The position numbers were made by a program, and so were the translations under genes. The notes beneath the pieces were generated by a model. It was not told the origin of the DNA. It saw nothing but the letters and a program-made list of their open reading frames with translations, and searched no databases. Source: Bacillus sp. ISL-18 (GTDB lineage: Bacteria > Bacillota > Bacilli > Bacillales > Cytobacillaceae). From it: a DNA stretch of 64,000 bases. This document shows positions 26,581-35,650 of the stretch, piece after piece (position 1 is the stretch's first letter; every line of letters begins with the position of its first letter). The stretch is from NCBI RefSeq assembly GCF_018613415.1, contig NZ_JAGGQG010000002.1, positions 434,001-498,000 on the forward strand. Direction: 5' to 3'.

Positions 26581-28127
26581 CTATATTCTTCTGGGGTATA
26601 TCCGGTCACCTTTTTAAAAACTCTGAAAAAATATTTCGTATTATCATAACCTAATGATTTAGCGATTTTATAAACTTTATCCGAAGAACTTTTTAAAAGG
26701 AGCTTTGCTTTTTCAATCCTGATTCTATTAACGTAATCATTGAAATTTTCACCGGTTTTTTCTTTAAATAAATAACTGCAATAACTTGGATTGATATAGA
26801 ATAGCGTAGATAATTTATTAAGCGTTATTTCTTTGTTATAGTTTTTTGTAATATACGTCTTAATATTTTCAATGAGGTTTTCCGAACCATAAATATTCTT
26901 TTCTTTAAAAACCTCTGTTAAGCTAGGTAAAACTTGAAAAAAGTAAAACTTTATCGCTTCAATGTCAAATGCTGTTTCAAGCATAGAATCAAAGCTGGAT
27001 GAATGAGAATCTCTTGTGATTGTGTCAAAGTAGTTTGAGAGCATATTTCTTACTTCATGGATCATATCATTACATAAATTTTTTAAAGATAAAATAGTCA
27101 AGGAAGGTATTTCACATATAAAATTAAAGTAGTCGGTAGTTAATTCAAGAACCTTGTCGTAGTTTCCTGACTCAATGTGGAAAAGTAATTCATCGGTTTT
27201 TTCCCAATTTAAAATATCAAATGTTGTTTGTCCTTCCTTATAAAATAATATCTGGTTTATATCCGTAACTAATCTATTATTTAATGCTGAAATGGTTTCT
27301 GTATATGCCTCATTTAACTGTAGTAACGTTTTTTTTGTTTTGCTGATTCCTAAAAATATAGAATTTTTAGGGATCACACTGCTAATGCCTTCGTAAAGCA
27401 AATTACATTTCAATGAGATTAATTGCTGCAGATCCCTAACATTCTTTTCATAGTAAAAAAGAAAGAAACAAATATTACGATTATCTGTATTCGGTATGTG
27501 AATAAAACCGTTAGACTTTATTTTTTGTATAAAAACTGGATCATTTAGATAGTCAACTAGACTGTTAGTTGAATAAAGTGTAAACAATGTAAATTTATGA
27601 CCATCACCAAATTTTTGAAATATAGTAGATTTTGGCACGAAAATCTTCGAGATGCCTAAGATTACGTTATTTAAAACTTGTAAGTCAGACTGGTATTTTA
27701 TCTCTTCCTTTTCCGTCTCCGTTGTTTCCAGCTTTTGTTGGTAGGCGCGTTCCTGATTAATCAAATTTATGGCCTTTTGTAAGGCTGAATGGATTTCTTC
27801 CCGATTAAAAGGTTTTAATAAGTAACCCACAACCTTTGCAGAGATGGCTTCTTGCATATATTCAAAATCACTGTAACCGCTTATGACGATAATCTTTTTT
27901 TCAGGATAATTATTTTGCAGGGTTTTTAAGAAAGTTTTTCCGTCCATTTCCGGCATTCTCATATCAGTAAATATAATATCAGGATCTACTTCGCGGATTA
28001 ATTCCATGGCATCAACGCCATTGTCCGCCTCTCCAACAAATCGTGCTTCCTTTGAAAACGTTTTTAATTTTTTAAACATTCCTCTCCTGATTAGAGGCTC
28101 ATCGTCAACGATGATATAGGTGTACAT
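26571..28127 (-). CDS. YesN-type AraC-family response regulator (module 2)
   Basis: About 518 aa. Start at 28127 (MYTYIIVDDEPLIRRG) is favoured over the upstream in-frame ATG at 28163 because AAGGGG lies 8 bp before it. Receiver domain 1-120 with Asp55 in FTDMRMPEMDG; central linker of about 280 residues; C-terminal double HTH of AraC type (about 415-518, NKLSTLFYINPSYCSYLFKE). It is divergent from the DUF624/GH78 unit and convergent with the importer. Ungapped 59-bp blocks upstream of both of those units are the best candidate targets. Its kinase gene downstream is frameshifted. Confidence 0.92.
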   Translation of the reverse strand: MYTYIIVDDEPLIRRGMFKKLKTFSKEARFVGEADNGVDAMELIREVDPDIIFTDMRMPEMDGKTFLKTLQNNYPEKKIIVISGYSDFEYMQEAISAKVVGYLLKPFNREEIHSALQKAINLINQERAYQQKLETTETEKEEIKYQSDLQVLNNVILGISKIFVPKSTIFQKFGDGHKFTLFTLYSTNSLVDYLNDPVFIQKIKSNGFIHIPNTDNRNICFFLFYYEKNVRDLQQLISLKCNLLYEGISSVIPKNSIFLGISKTKKTLLQLNEAYTETISALNNRLVTDINQILFYKEGQTTFDILNWEKTDELLFHIESGNYDKVLELTTDYFNFICEIPSLTILSLKNLCNDMIHEVRNMLSNYFDTITRDSHSSSFDSMLETAFDIEAIKFYFFQVLPSLTEVFKEKNIYGSENLIENIKTYITKNYNKEITLNKLSTLFYINPSYCSYLFKEKTGENFNDYVNRIRIEKAKLLLKSSSDKVYKIAKSLGYDNTKYFFRVFKKVTGYTPEEYRMI

Positions 28128-28167
28128 GGAATCAACCCCTTCCTTATCAATTACTACTTTCAATTAT

Positions 28168-28226
28168 AATCTAAAAAAAGTATACCCAAAAGACAAAATA
28201 AAGTACACTGCTGTATACGTTATAAT
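28168..28226 (+). promoter_or_regulatory. Shared activator block and promoter for DUF624/GH78 unit
   Basis: Partner of the block at 21253-21311. It begins AATCTAAAAA, has GTATAC 12 bp in and again at 28213-28218, and ends in a consensus -10 TATAAT at 28221-28226. It lies between the divergent regulator gene and the DUF624 start at 28304, in plus orientation. Inferred target of the adjacent response regulator. Confidence 0.6.
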
Positions 28227-28303
28227 TTTTTTATAAATATTATTTTGGCCATTCATTTACTTTGCAAAGATCCAAAACTTAAATTCATCAAGGAGGTACA
28301 AGT

Positions 28304-28909
28304 ATGTTATCTACAGAAGGCTTTTTATATAAGATCTGTATTTGGATTTATCAAATAACACTTTTAAACCTGCTATTTCTTATTAGCTGTATACCGATAA
28401 TTACCGTATTTCCTGCTTTGGCGGCTGCTTTTGGGGTTTCGAGACAATGGGTTAAAAAGCAAGAACCCAATATTATATCAAGCTATTTTCATTTATTTAA
28501 AGAAAATCTTAGGCAAAGTATGGTCGTAGGCGTTTTTATTATTATATTGGGTTTGTTACTTTATGTTGATTTCCAAATTATTACACAAACTCGCTCCAAT
28601 CTAAGTATTGCTCTCTATATATTTTTTTGCTTTATGATGGTGTTTTATATCGCTGCAATTTTACACGTTTTTCCTTTAATGGTTAACGGCTACTATACAA
28701 TTAAACAGTTGCTGGTTAATTCTATAAAATTTAGTTTTTTTAAATTTCACTTAACTCTATTAAACATAATTTGTATTTATATGATATTTTTTATAGCTTA
28801 TAAGTTTCCTGTAATATTCGTATTCTTTTTTTCAAGCATTTGTATATTCCTTACTTATTGGCATATCAATAAGAAATTTGTCATTTTGGAAGCTTTTCAG
28901 AAAAATTGA
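28304..28909 (+). CDS. DUF624 (YesL-like) membrane protein
   Basis: 201 aa, about five hydrophobic helices, paralog of the protein at 7077. The N-terminal region shares the pattern of a first aromatic helix, a small-residue turn and a SRQWVKKQ-type motif. AAGGAGG precedes the ATG. It is the first gene of a unit with the GH78 rhamnosidase and sits beside a YesM/YesN pair, the usual company of this family. Function unknown; accessory to sugar uptake or sensing is a contextual guess. Confidence 0.82.
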   Translation: MLSTEGFLYKICIWIYQITLLNLLFLISCIPIITVFPALAAAFGVSRQWVKKQEPNIISSYFHLFKENLRQSMVVGVFIIILGLLLYVDFQIITQTRSNLSIALYIFFCFMMVFYIAAILHVFPLMVNGYYTIKQLLVNSIKFSFFKFHLTLLNIICIYMIFFIAYKFPVIFVFFFSSICIFLTYWHINKKFVILEAFQKN

Positions 28910-29032
28910 TTTCCATAACGTAGGTTTCATACTTACCTTAATAATAACTTGGGTATGTAAACAGGGCTTAAAAACCAGTATAAAAAACTATTTTAATAAG
29001 ACCTTACAGTATAAACAAGGGAGGTAGTTTGG

Positions 29033-31777
29033 GTGCTAAAACTGAAAACGTTGACATGTGAATACAGAGATTTTTTATTGGGGACAGATCTACCTCATCC
29101 GAGGTTTTCATGGAAACTCACTTCTGATAGAAATAATACGATGCAAGAATTCTACCAAATTCAAGTATCTTTATCGGAAAAGAGATTTGAAAACTCATTA
29201 TTATGGGATACAGGAAAGAATAAATCCGAACAATCTATTCATTTACCGTATACCGGGCCTGATTTGAATCCAGGAACTCGTTATTATTATCGTGTTCGTG
29301 TTTGGGACAACTATGGATGTGAAACAGAATGGAGCAACATTCACTGGTTCGAAACCGGGTTAATGTCCTCAAAAAATTGGCAAGCGAAATGGATTACTCC
29401 TGACCCTAACTTCTTTGATTTAGACTCAAAGCCTATAACAGTATTCCGTAAACCGTTACAGATTGAAAAAAAGGTCCTGTCCGCTCGAATTTATGCAACA
29501 TCTGCAGGGATATATGATATTTACCTAAACAATCAAAAAATCGGGGATGATTTATTTGCGCCTGGTTGGAGCAGCTACAAGCATCGTCATCAGTATCAAA
29601 CATATGATATAACGGACATGATATCTCCTGGTGAATTTGTTATCGGAGCCATGGTCGCAGATGGTTGGTACAAAGGAGAATTAACCTGGCTTTCAAAAAG
29701 AAACATCTATGGTAAGGAACGAGCGCTTCTTTTGCAATTACACATTGTATTTGAAGATGGAACAGAAGAGGTGATCGTGACGGATTCAACATGGAAAGCA
29801 TCGACTGGTCCGATTCTATTATCAGAGTTTTATGCGGGTGAAACTTATGATGCACGATTAGAGATAAGGGATTATCATAATGAGGATAATTCAGTCTGGA
29901 AAAAGGCAACTATTTGTGATCTCCCATTTAACCAACTTGTTGCCCAAGAAAACTGGCCGACAAAAGTAACAGAAATCATTACTCCTATTGCGGTTATTAA
30001 AACTCCTAACGGCGAAACCGTCCTCGATATGGGGCAAAATATGGTCGGAAGAGTTCGGATGGATATTAACATACCGGCAGGCGAAAAGATTGTTTTATAT
30101 CATGCTGAAGTATTGGATAAAGAAGGTAATTTCTATACAGGTAATTTACGTAAGGCTAAACAAAAGGTTGAATATATTTCCAACGGAAATGGTCCAGTTT
30201 CATATGCAGCCCATTTTACCTTTCAAGGCTTTCGTTATGTCAAAGTAGAAGGTATTGATACCTTATCTGAGCAAGAATTGTTAAACTCCTTTGTTGGAGA
30301 GGTCATTCATACTAATATGCCACGAACAGGATATTTTGAGAGCTCAAATGAACTAGTCAATAAATTATATAACAACATTCTCTGGGGGCAGAGAGGAAAC
30401 TTTATCGACGTTCCCACAGATTGTCCGCAACGCGATGAGCGTCTCGGATGGACGGGGGATGCACAAATTTTTATTCGAACGGCAGCCTACAACTATCAAG
30501 TAGCCCCGTTTTTTACTAAATGGGTGAGAGATCTAAAAAGTGATCAAACGTCCAATGGTACCGTTCCGTTTGTGGTCCCAGACGTTTTAGAAGACTACAT
30601 TTCCGGTATGTGGGGGGATTATAATTATACTTCTTCAGCGTGGGGAGATGCTGTAACCATTTGTCCTTGGACTTTATATCGCACGTTTGGCGATGAAAGA
30701 TTACTAGAGGAACAATATGAAAGTATGAAAGCTTGGATCGAATATATTCGAGCGCAGGGAGCTAACCCATATCTTTGGAATACAGGTTTTCACTTCGGTG
30801 ACTGGCTTGCACTTGATGCAGAAGAAGATTCTTATTTTGGAGCTACACCTGAACATTTAGTAGCAACTGCCTACTACGCATATTCCACTCGAATCGTAAG
30901 AGATGCTGCACAAGTCTTACATATAGAGGAAGATGTAAGAAAATATGATCAGCTTTTGAGTGGTATTATACAGGAATTTGAAAGAACATTTATTTCAACT
31001 GACGTAAAAATGATAGCAAATACCCAAACAGCGCATATCCTTCCATTAGTATTTAATCTAATAGATGGGAAGGTTCGTGAACAAGTAGCTGCTGACTTAA
31101 ATCAATTGATAAAAGAGAACAACTATCATTTATCTACAGGATTTGTTGGAACTCCTTATTTGTGTATTGCTTTATCTGAAAATGGCTATCATGAAACCGC
31201 TCTTCGTTTACTCTTACAGGAAAGCTATCCTTCTTGGTTATTTTCTGTTATACAAGGTGCCACTACGATTTGGGAACATTGGGATGGTATCAAACAAGAT
31301 GGGTCTTTCTGGAGTGACGATATGAATTCCTATAATCATTACGCTTATGGGGCAATAGGGGAATGGCTGTACCGATATGTAGCTGGGATTGATCTTGAAG
31401 AAGCAGGCTATAGAAAAATAAAAATACAGCCACATATTTCTGATTATGGTCTGTCTTCAGCAAAAGCTTCATTGGAATCTCCTTATGGAACGATTCTTTG
31501 TTCATGGGAAAGAAAAGAAGCGATCATCAATATTAATGTGGAGATACCTGTAAACTCAAAAGCCGAGATTTTGTTAAAGGATATTAGTAAAGATAAGTTA
31601 AAGGTTCAAACTCTCACTCCGGGGGAAGAGAATATTTTGGTTTCAGACACACTAGATGGTTTAGTTTATCTAGTAGGATCTGGTTGTTACTCCTTCCAGC
31701 TTAAAACGGGAGATTTGCCTTCAAATTTGTATAGTGCACAAACACCGACATATTTAATTCACAAGTATAACTTGTAA
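29033..31777 (+). CDS. GH78 alpha-L-rhamnosidase
   Basis: 914 aa, no signal peptide, intracellular. GTG start with GGGAGG upstream. Domains in order: N-terminal sandwich (LPHPRFSWKLTSDRN, about 15-110), Bac_rhamnosid_N/D-type sandwiches (about 120-440), an (alpha/alpha)6 barrel (about 450-790) and a C-terminal beta domain. Catalytic residues can be assigned by motif: general acid Glu469 in CPQRDERLGWTGDAQ and base Glu748 in TIWEHWDG. It would hydrolyse terminal alpha-L-rhamnosyl bonds of imported pectic oligosaccharides or plant glycosides. It is linked by promoter sequence to the importer at 21375. Rhamnose released would need rhaA and rhaB, which are not in the window, before RhaD (47047). 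Confidence 0.93.
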   Translation: MLKLKTLTCEYRDFLLGTDLPHPRFSWKLTSDRNNTMQEFYQIQVSLSEKRFENSLLWDTGKNKSEQSIHLPYTGPDLNPGTRYYYRVRVWDNYGCETEWSNIHWFETGLMSSKNWQAKWITPDPNFFDLDSKPITVFRKPLQIEKKVLSARIYATSAGIYDIYLNNQKIGDDLFAPGWSSYKHRHQYQTYDITDMISPGEFVIGAMVADGWYKGELTWLSKRNIYGKERALLLQLHIVFEDGTEEVIVTDSTWKASTGPILLSEFYAGETYDARLEIRDYHNEDNSVWKKATICDLPFNQLVAQENWPTKVTEIITPIAVIKTPNGETVLDMGQNMVGRVRMDINIPAGEKIVLYHAEVLDKEGNFYTGNLRKAKQKVEYISNGNGPVSYAAHFTFQGFRYVKVEGIDTLSEQELLNSFVGEVIHTNMPRTGYFESSNELVNKLYNNILWGQRGNFIDVPTDCPQRDERLGWTGDAQIFIRTAAYNYQVAPFFTKWVRDLKSDQTSNGTVPFVVPDVLEDYISGMWGDYNYTSSAWGDAVTICPWTLYRTFGDERLLEEQYESMKAWIEYIRAQGANPYLWNTGFHFGDWLALDAEEDSYFGATPEHLVATAYYAYSTRIVRDAAQVLHIEEDVRKYDQLLSGIIQEFERTFISTDVKMIANTQTAHILPLVFNLIDGKVREQVAADLNQLIKENNYHLSTGFVGTPYLCIALSENGYHETALRLLLQESYPSWLFSVIQGATTIWEHWDGIKQDGSFWSDDMNSYNHYAYGAIGEWLYRYVAGIDLEEAGYRKIKIQPHISDYGLSSAKASLESPYGTILCSWERKEAIININVEIPVNSKAEILLKDISKDKLKVQTLTPGEENILVSDTLDGLVYLVGSGCYSFQLKTGDLPSNLYSAQTPTYLIHKYNL

Positions 31778-31784
31778 GAGCATA

Positions 31785-31821
31785 AGAGGGCAATCATATA
31801 CATAATGGTTGTCCTCCTTTT
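31785..31821 (+). terminator. Terminator after the GH78 gene
   Basis: GAGGGCAATCAT pairs with ATGGTTGTCCTC (two wobble positions) across a 7-nt loop and is followed by CTTTT. Confidence 0.7.
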
Positions 31822-31937
31822 AATAATTTATTCCATCCCCCAAAAAAAGCATACATTAATCAGAAAAATCTGACACTATCAGACTGCCAAGTTGTACATT
31901 ATGATATTTATATAGGTAACCGGTCCCTATTTATTTG

Positions 31938-31956
31938 TATAATGGAAGCGCTTTAA
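31938..31956 (+). promoter_or_regulatory. -10 box overlapped by a cre-like site, upstream of the secreted GH3
   Basis: TATAAT at 31938-31943 is overlapped by ATGGAAGCGCTTTAA (31942-31956), a 14 of 15 match to the cre consensus. A CcpA complex here would block the promoter directly. No convincing -35 was found, consistent with dependence on an activator. Confidence 0.55.
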
Positions 31957-31973
31957 ATTTTGGGGGAGGAAGT

Positions 31974-34900
31974 GTGAATTGGATGAAAAAATCCCAGCTC
32001 ACTAAGATGGGAAAAAGAACTCTATCTATAATCCTTACTACAACACTTGCAGCAGGTTTAGTTGGTTTCCATGCACCAAAGAAAAAAGCAGAAGAAATTC
32101 CCGTATTTAAAAAACAAGTTGGCGGGGTTTTTGATGGGATGCCGTTGTTCGACGGAGTTCCAGCCCATCTAAATGAATATGTGGATGCTTATTTTGATTA
32201 CACTGGTCTTGAAGGACCTGCTGTTTATGCCACAGGTTCAAGGAACCATTACACACTCCAGCGTGGAGCAAATGCCGGGAAAGTGATTCCTGGCGCTTTA
32301 TCTGCAGCTGACAATGTTCAGGGGATTTCTACTGATTTCCCGGCGTTAACCGGTATGGGGGAAACTTGGAACAAAGAACTGCTTTCCGATATTGGAAAAG
32401 TGATGGGAAGCGAAAAAATCAGTACGTTAAAAGTAAAGCAAGGGGAATCAAACATACATGGTGGTGCAAATGCTTCCGCCACAGTTGCCTTCACAGTTGT
32501 CAGTGACATGCGGATCAATCCACTTAGTGGAAGATTTGATGAAGGATTTTCTGAAGATCCAAATATGGCTGCGACAATGGTTGATAACATGGCAGCAGGA
32601 CTTAGCGGTACAGATCAAGCGAAAAGCGATGATGGATTCTGGATGCGTGCAGTGGTAGGAACAAAGCATTTTTCCGTTTATAACGCACAGTGGTTCCGTC
32701 AATCCAGCAGTAATAGTGCGAGTGCGCGTTCTATTTTCGAATATCAGACTAAGAGCCCTTTGAAAGCGCTTAGTTCTGGATCGGTTGGCGGGGTCATGAC
32801 TTCGTTCGGCCGTACCAACGGAATTCCAAACATTCTTTCTCCTTATCAACGTCACGCAAATAATTTCTCGAAATATGGAGTCTACAGCTCTCCAGATTTT
32901 AATGCTGACCAACTGGTGTTCCAAGGTGCGGAAGGGAATGGGTACGATACTCAGTATGCCACTGACAGAACGAATGCTACTATTTTAATGGTTTTAGCCA
33001 AGGCAAACGCTGGACGTCCAGGTCCAAATGAGCAAAATGCAAAAGATGATGTTGCTGCATTAGTGAATGCCGTTGAACAAGGTAAATACGGTCTTACAAA
33101 AGAGGATTTAATTGAAGCAGCACGGCCTCATGTAAACCAAATGGTCCGCGTTGGTATTTTTAATGAAGTGGACGCAAACGGAATTCCTAAGAATTACCCA
33201 TTTGCCCAAGAGGCTAAGGATGTAAGATCCGAGCCTGCAACATACAATACTGCTGAGCATCAGCAAGTTGCCTTACGTGCAGCAGAGGAAAGTATCGTAT
33301 TGTTAAAAAATGATGGAACACTGCCGCTTACCAAAAATAAGAAGGCTACAGTTTCTGGAGTTTATGCAGATTCAAGGTTTAAAACAACTTACTCAGTTGG
33401 AACAACACCAAATATCGAGAACTCAGGGATCTCTCCTTTGCTAGCTATTATTAAAGCAAACGGGGCAAATAACGTGTCCTACTCGTCTGGTGCTAAAGTT
33501 GTCGCGTTGAAATCCAAACTAAACGGTCAAATGGTATCCGCTGATGTAAATGCTACGGATGTAACAAAAGGATCACAACTAATAACAACATCTGATTCCT
33601 TTGATGCAAATAATCCTGCCCAATTATTTGAGGTATTTGATTGGGGCCAAAAGGGTTATAGCATACGTTCTCAAAAGAATGGGCTTTGGGTTACTTCTCC
33701 GACTGCAGCTAATGCATCTGTTGGAAATACAAATAATACTGCCTTAAACCTAACAAATAATGATTGGGATCTTGCCCAAATGCTCGGTAGTACAAGTACA
33801 ATCCCGCCTACAATTCGTGTGGAGGATAATTCAGATCACACTGTATCATTAATTGCTAATGGCTACAGAACAGGATTTTCAGGAGACTTTTCGAATTGGT
33901 ATTACGCAAATGGACGCTTTATTACGACCAGTTCAGATGGAAAACTGAAAACCTCGTCATCAACACTGGAAAACAAAACAAAAGCTGCCAGTCGAAATGA
34001 TGATGTGAAATTTGAACAAACCGTTGTTAAGGAAGTTGGCTCAGATGCTGTCAAACGAGCAGATACAGACGACTACGCTGTTGTCTTTGTCGGAGCTATC
34101 CCGCGTCATAGTGCAGGAGAAGGTACCGATCGCTCTGATTTAAATATGGGTGAAGCTGACTACCAATTAGTTGATAAAGTGTCATCTGCTTTTGCTGCAA
34201 GGGGTAAAAAGACGGTTGTTGTCATTAAATCCAGCTTCCCTGTAGGGATGGAAAAGATTCAAAACAATCCAAACGTGTCTGCGATTGTATACCAGCCATA
34301 TGGCGGACAATACGATTCATATGCATTGGCGCAAGTGTTGTATGGTGACTATGCACCGACAGGTCGTTTAGCTTCAACATGGTATGCAGGTATGTCGGCA
34401 TTCCCTAAAATCGATAAGTACTCCATTCCTGAAGGGAATACGAGCATTAAGTTGGATGATATTGATCCACGTTATTCGTTAGATATGACCAATGCTGACC
34501 CAGAGGAATCGAAGCTAACCTACATGTATACAAATGCAAAAGTAACCTATCCATTTGGTTACGGTTTGTCATACAGCAAATTCTCGTATAGCGATTTCAA
34601 TGTACCAGCAACTGCTAACGGGAATTCACCTTTCAAAGTAACCGTAAAGGTGAAAAATGAAGGGAAGGTTAATACATCAGAAGTGGTGCAGTTATATGTC
34701 AAAAACAAAAAATCAGCATATGGCAGTCATGCTCCACAAAAACAATTAGCAGGATTCGATAAAGTTTCCTTAGCTGCTGGTGAGACAAAGACAGTTACCC
34801 TTACGGTTAATCCAAAAGATTTCTCTATCTGGGATGTAAATAAGGGTGATTTCATTGTTGAGGATGGAAGCTATGAATTGACGATTGGAAGCTCATCACA

Positions 34901-35423
34901 AGATATCCGTGCCAAGAAAGAAGTAGATATTTCAGGTGATTCACTTGCAGCGCTCCCTGCAAATAAGCCATTTAATGTTTTCGACCATGCATTCGCCGCT
35001 CATGAGGTTGTTTATAATGAAGTATCTAAAGCCCGAACAGCTGAAGACTTAAAAGAGAAGAAAGTTGTTGGTGGTTATTATGCAGTGCATTCAAAACAAA
35101 ACGGTTCTTGGGTTGCCTTACCGAAGTTGGTATTGACTGGCTCGCAGAAAGTGACAGCTTCCGTTGCTTCTGATGCAGCTGGCGGAACAATAACATTGCA
35201 TGCTGATTCTATAGATAGTGCTCCTTTTGCTACCATTAATGTACCAACTACTAGTAAGAATACGTACACTATCCAAAATGCAGGAGTAACTGTAAATGAG
35301 CTAGGGTACAAGGATGTCACAGTAGATTTAGGAAATAATGCGCCAAAAGGACAGCATACGATCTATGTTCAATTCCATGCACCAGATCTTCGAATTGATA
35401 GTCTATCCTTCAAGGTAAAATAA
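31974..35423 (+). CDS. Secreted multidomain GH3 glycosidase
   Basis: About 1149 aa, exported by a signal peptide (MKKSQLTKMGKRTLS followed by a hydrophobic stretch). The start is either GTG 31974 (4 bp after GGGGGAGG) or ATG 31983 (13 bp after it); I use the former. The GH3 barrel carries a divergent nucleophile region, Asp308 in YSSPDFNAD instead of SDW, and a likely acid/base Glu716 in AGEGTDRSDL. The GH3 C-terminal domain is interrupted by a beta-trefoil-like insert (about 515-670, YSIRSQKNGLWV), then FnIII (about 870-960) and a C-terminal carbohydrate-binding-like sandwich (about 1035-1149, repeating YYAVHSKQNGSWV). It would trim a glycan outside the cell before import; bond specificity unknown. 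Confidence 0.88.
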   Translation: MNWMKKSQLTKMGKRTLSIILTTTLAAGLVGFHAPKKKAEEIPVFKKQVGGVFDGMPLFDGVPAHLNEYVDAYFDYTGLEGPAVYATGSRNHYTLQRGANAGKVIPGALSAADNVQGISTDFPALTGMGETWNKELLSDIGKVMGSEKISTLKVKQGESNIHGGANASATVAFTVVSDMRINPLSGRFDEGFSEDPNMAATMVDNMAAGLSGTDQAKSDDGFWMRAVVGTKHFSVYNAQWFRQSSSNSASARSIFEYQTKSPLKALSSGSVGGVMTSFGRTNGIPNILSPYQRHANNFSKYGVYSSPDFNADQLVFQGAEGNGYDTQYATDRTNATILMVLAKANAGRPGPNEQNAKDDVAALVNAVEQGKYGLTKEDLIEAARPHVNQMVRVGIFNEVDANGIPKNYPFAQEAKDVRSEPATYNTAEHQQVALRAAEESIVLLKNDGTLPLTKNKKATVSGVYADSRFKTTYSVGTTPNIENSGISPLLAIIKANGANNVSYSSGAKVVALKSKLNGQMVSADVNATDVTKGSQLITTSDSFDANNPAQLFEVFDWGQKGYSIRSQKNGLWVTSPTAANASVGNTNNTALNLTNNDWDLAQMLGSTSTIPPTIRVEDNSDHTVSLIANGYRTGFSGDFSNWYYANGRFITTSSDGKLKTSSSTLENKTKAASRNDDVKFEQTVVKEVGSDAVKRADTDDYAVVFVGAIPRHSAGEGTDRSDLNMGEADYQLVDKVSSAFAARGKKTVVVIKSSFPVGMEKIQNNPNVSAIVYQPYGGQYDSYALAQVLYGDYAPTGRLASTWYAGMSAFPKIDKYSIPEGNTSIKLDDIDPRYSLDMTNADPEESKLTYMYTNAKVTYPFGYGLSYSKFSYSDFNVPATANGNSPFKVTVKVKNEGKVNTSEVVQLYVKNKKSAYGSHAPQKQLAGFDKVSLAAGETKTVTLTVNPKDFSIWDVNKGDFIVEDGSYELTIGSSSQDIRAKKEVDISGDSLAALPANKPFNVFDHAFAAHEVVYNEVSKARTAEDLKEKKVVGGYYAVHSKQNGSWVALPKLVLTGSQKVTASVASDAAGGTITLHADSIDSAPFATINVPTTSKNTYTIQNAGVTVNELGYKDVTVDLGNNAPKGQHTIYVQFHAPDLRIDSLSFKVK

Positions 35424-35475
35424 ATTAGCCTGATGTGATGGAACGAACGGAGAGAGTACATTAAAATGAATGCGT

Positions 35476-35514
35476 GCCACAGCCCTAAGTAAAAGACAAG
35501 GGCTGTGGTATTTT
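35476..35514 (+). terminator. Terminator after the secreted GH3 gene
   Basis: CCACAGCCCT pairs with AGGGCTGTGG across a 12-nt loop, followed by TATTTT. The remainder of the 35424-35650 gap is AT-rich with no other feature seen. Confidence 0.85.
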
Positions 35515-35650
35515 AAATTTTTCATATTTAAATAAAAATCATTTATTTTTAAATACATATAGAAATCCATTTTATTTAGATTTATGATGACAATAAAAAG
35601 CAAAAAAGTTAAGTTGTGAAGGAAATAAATTTTTTCTAAGGCGGACAATT

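Noticed and set aside
32448..32924. 158-codon minus-strand open frame inside the secreted GH3 gene
   Set aside because: Fully antisense to a clear GH3 domain and without protein-like features.
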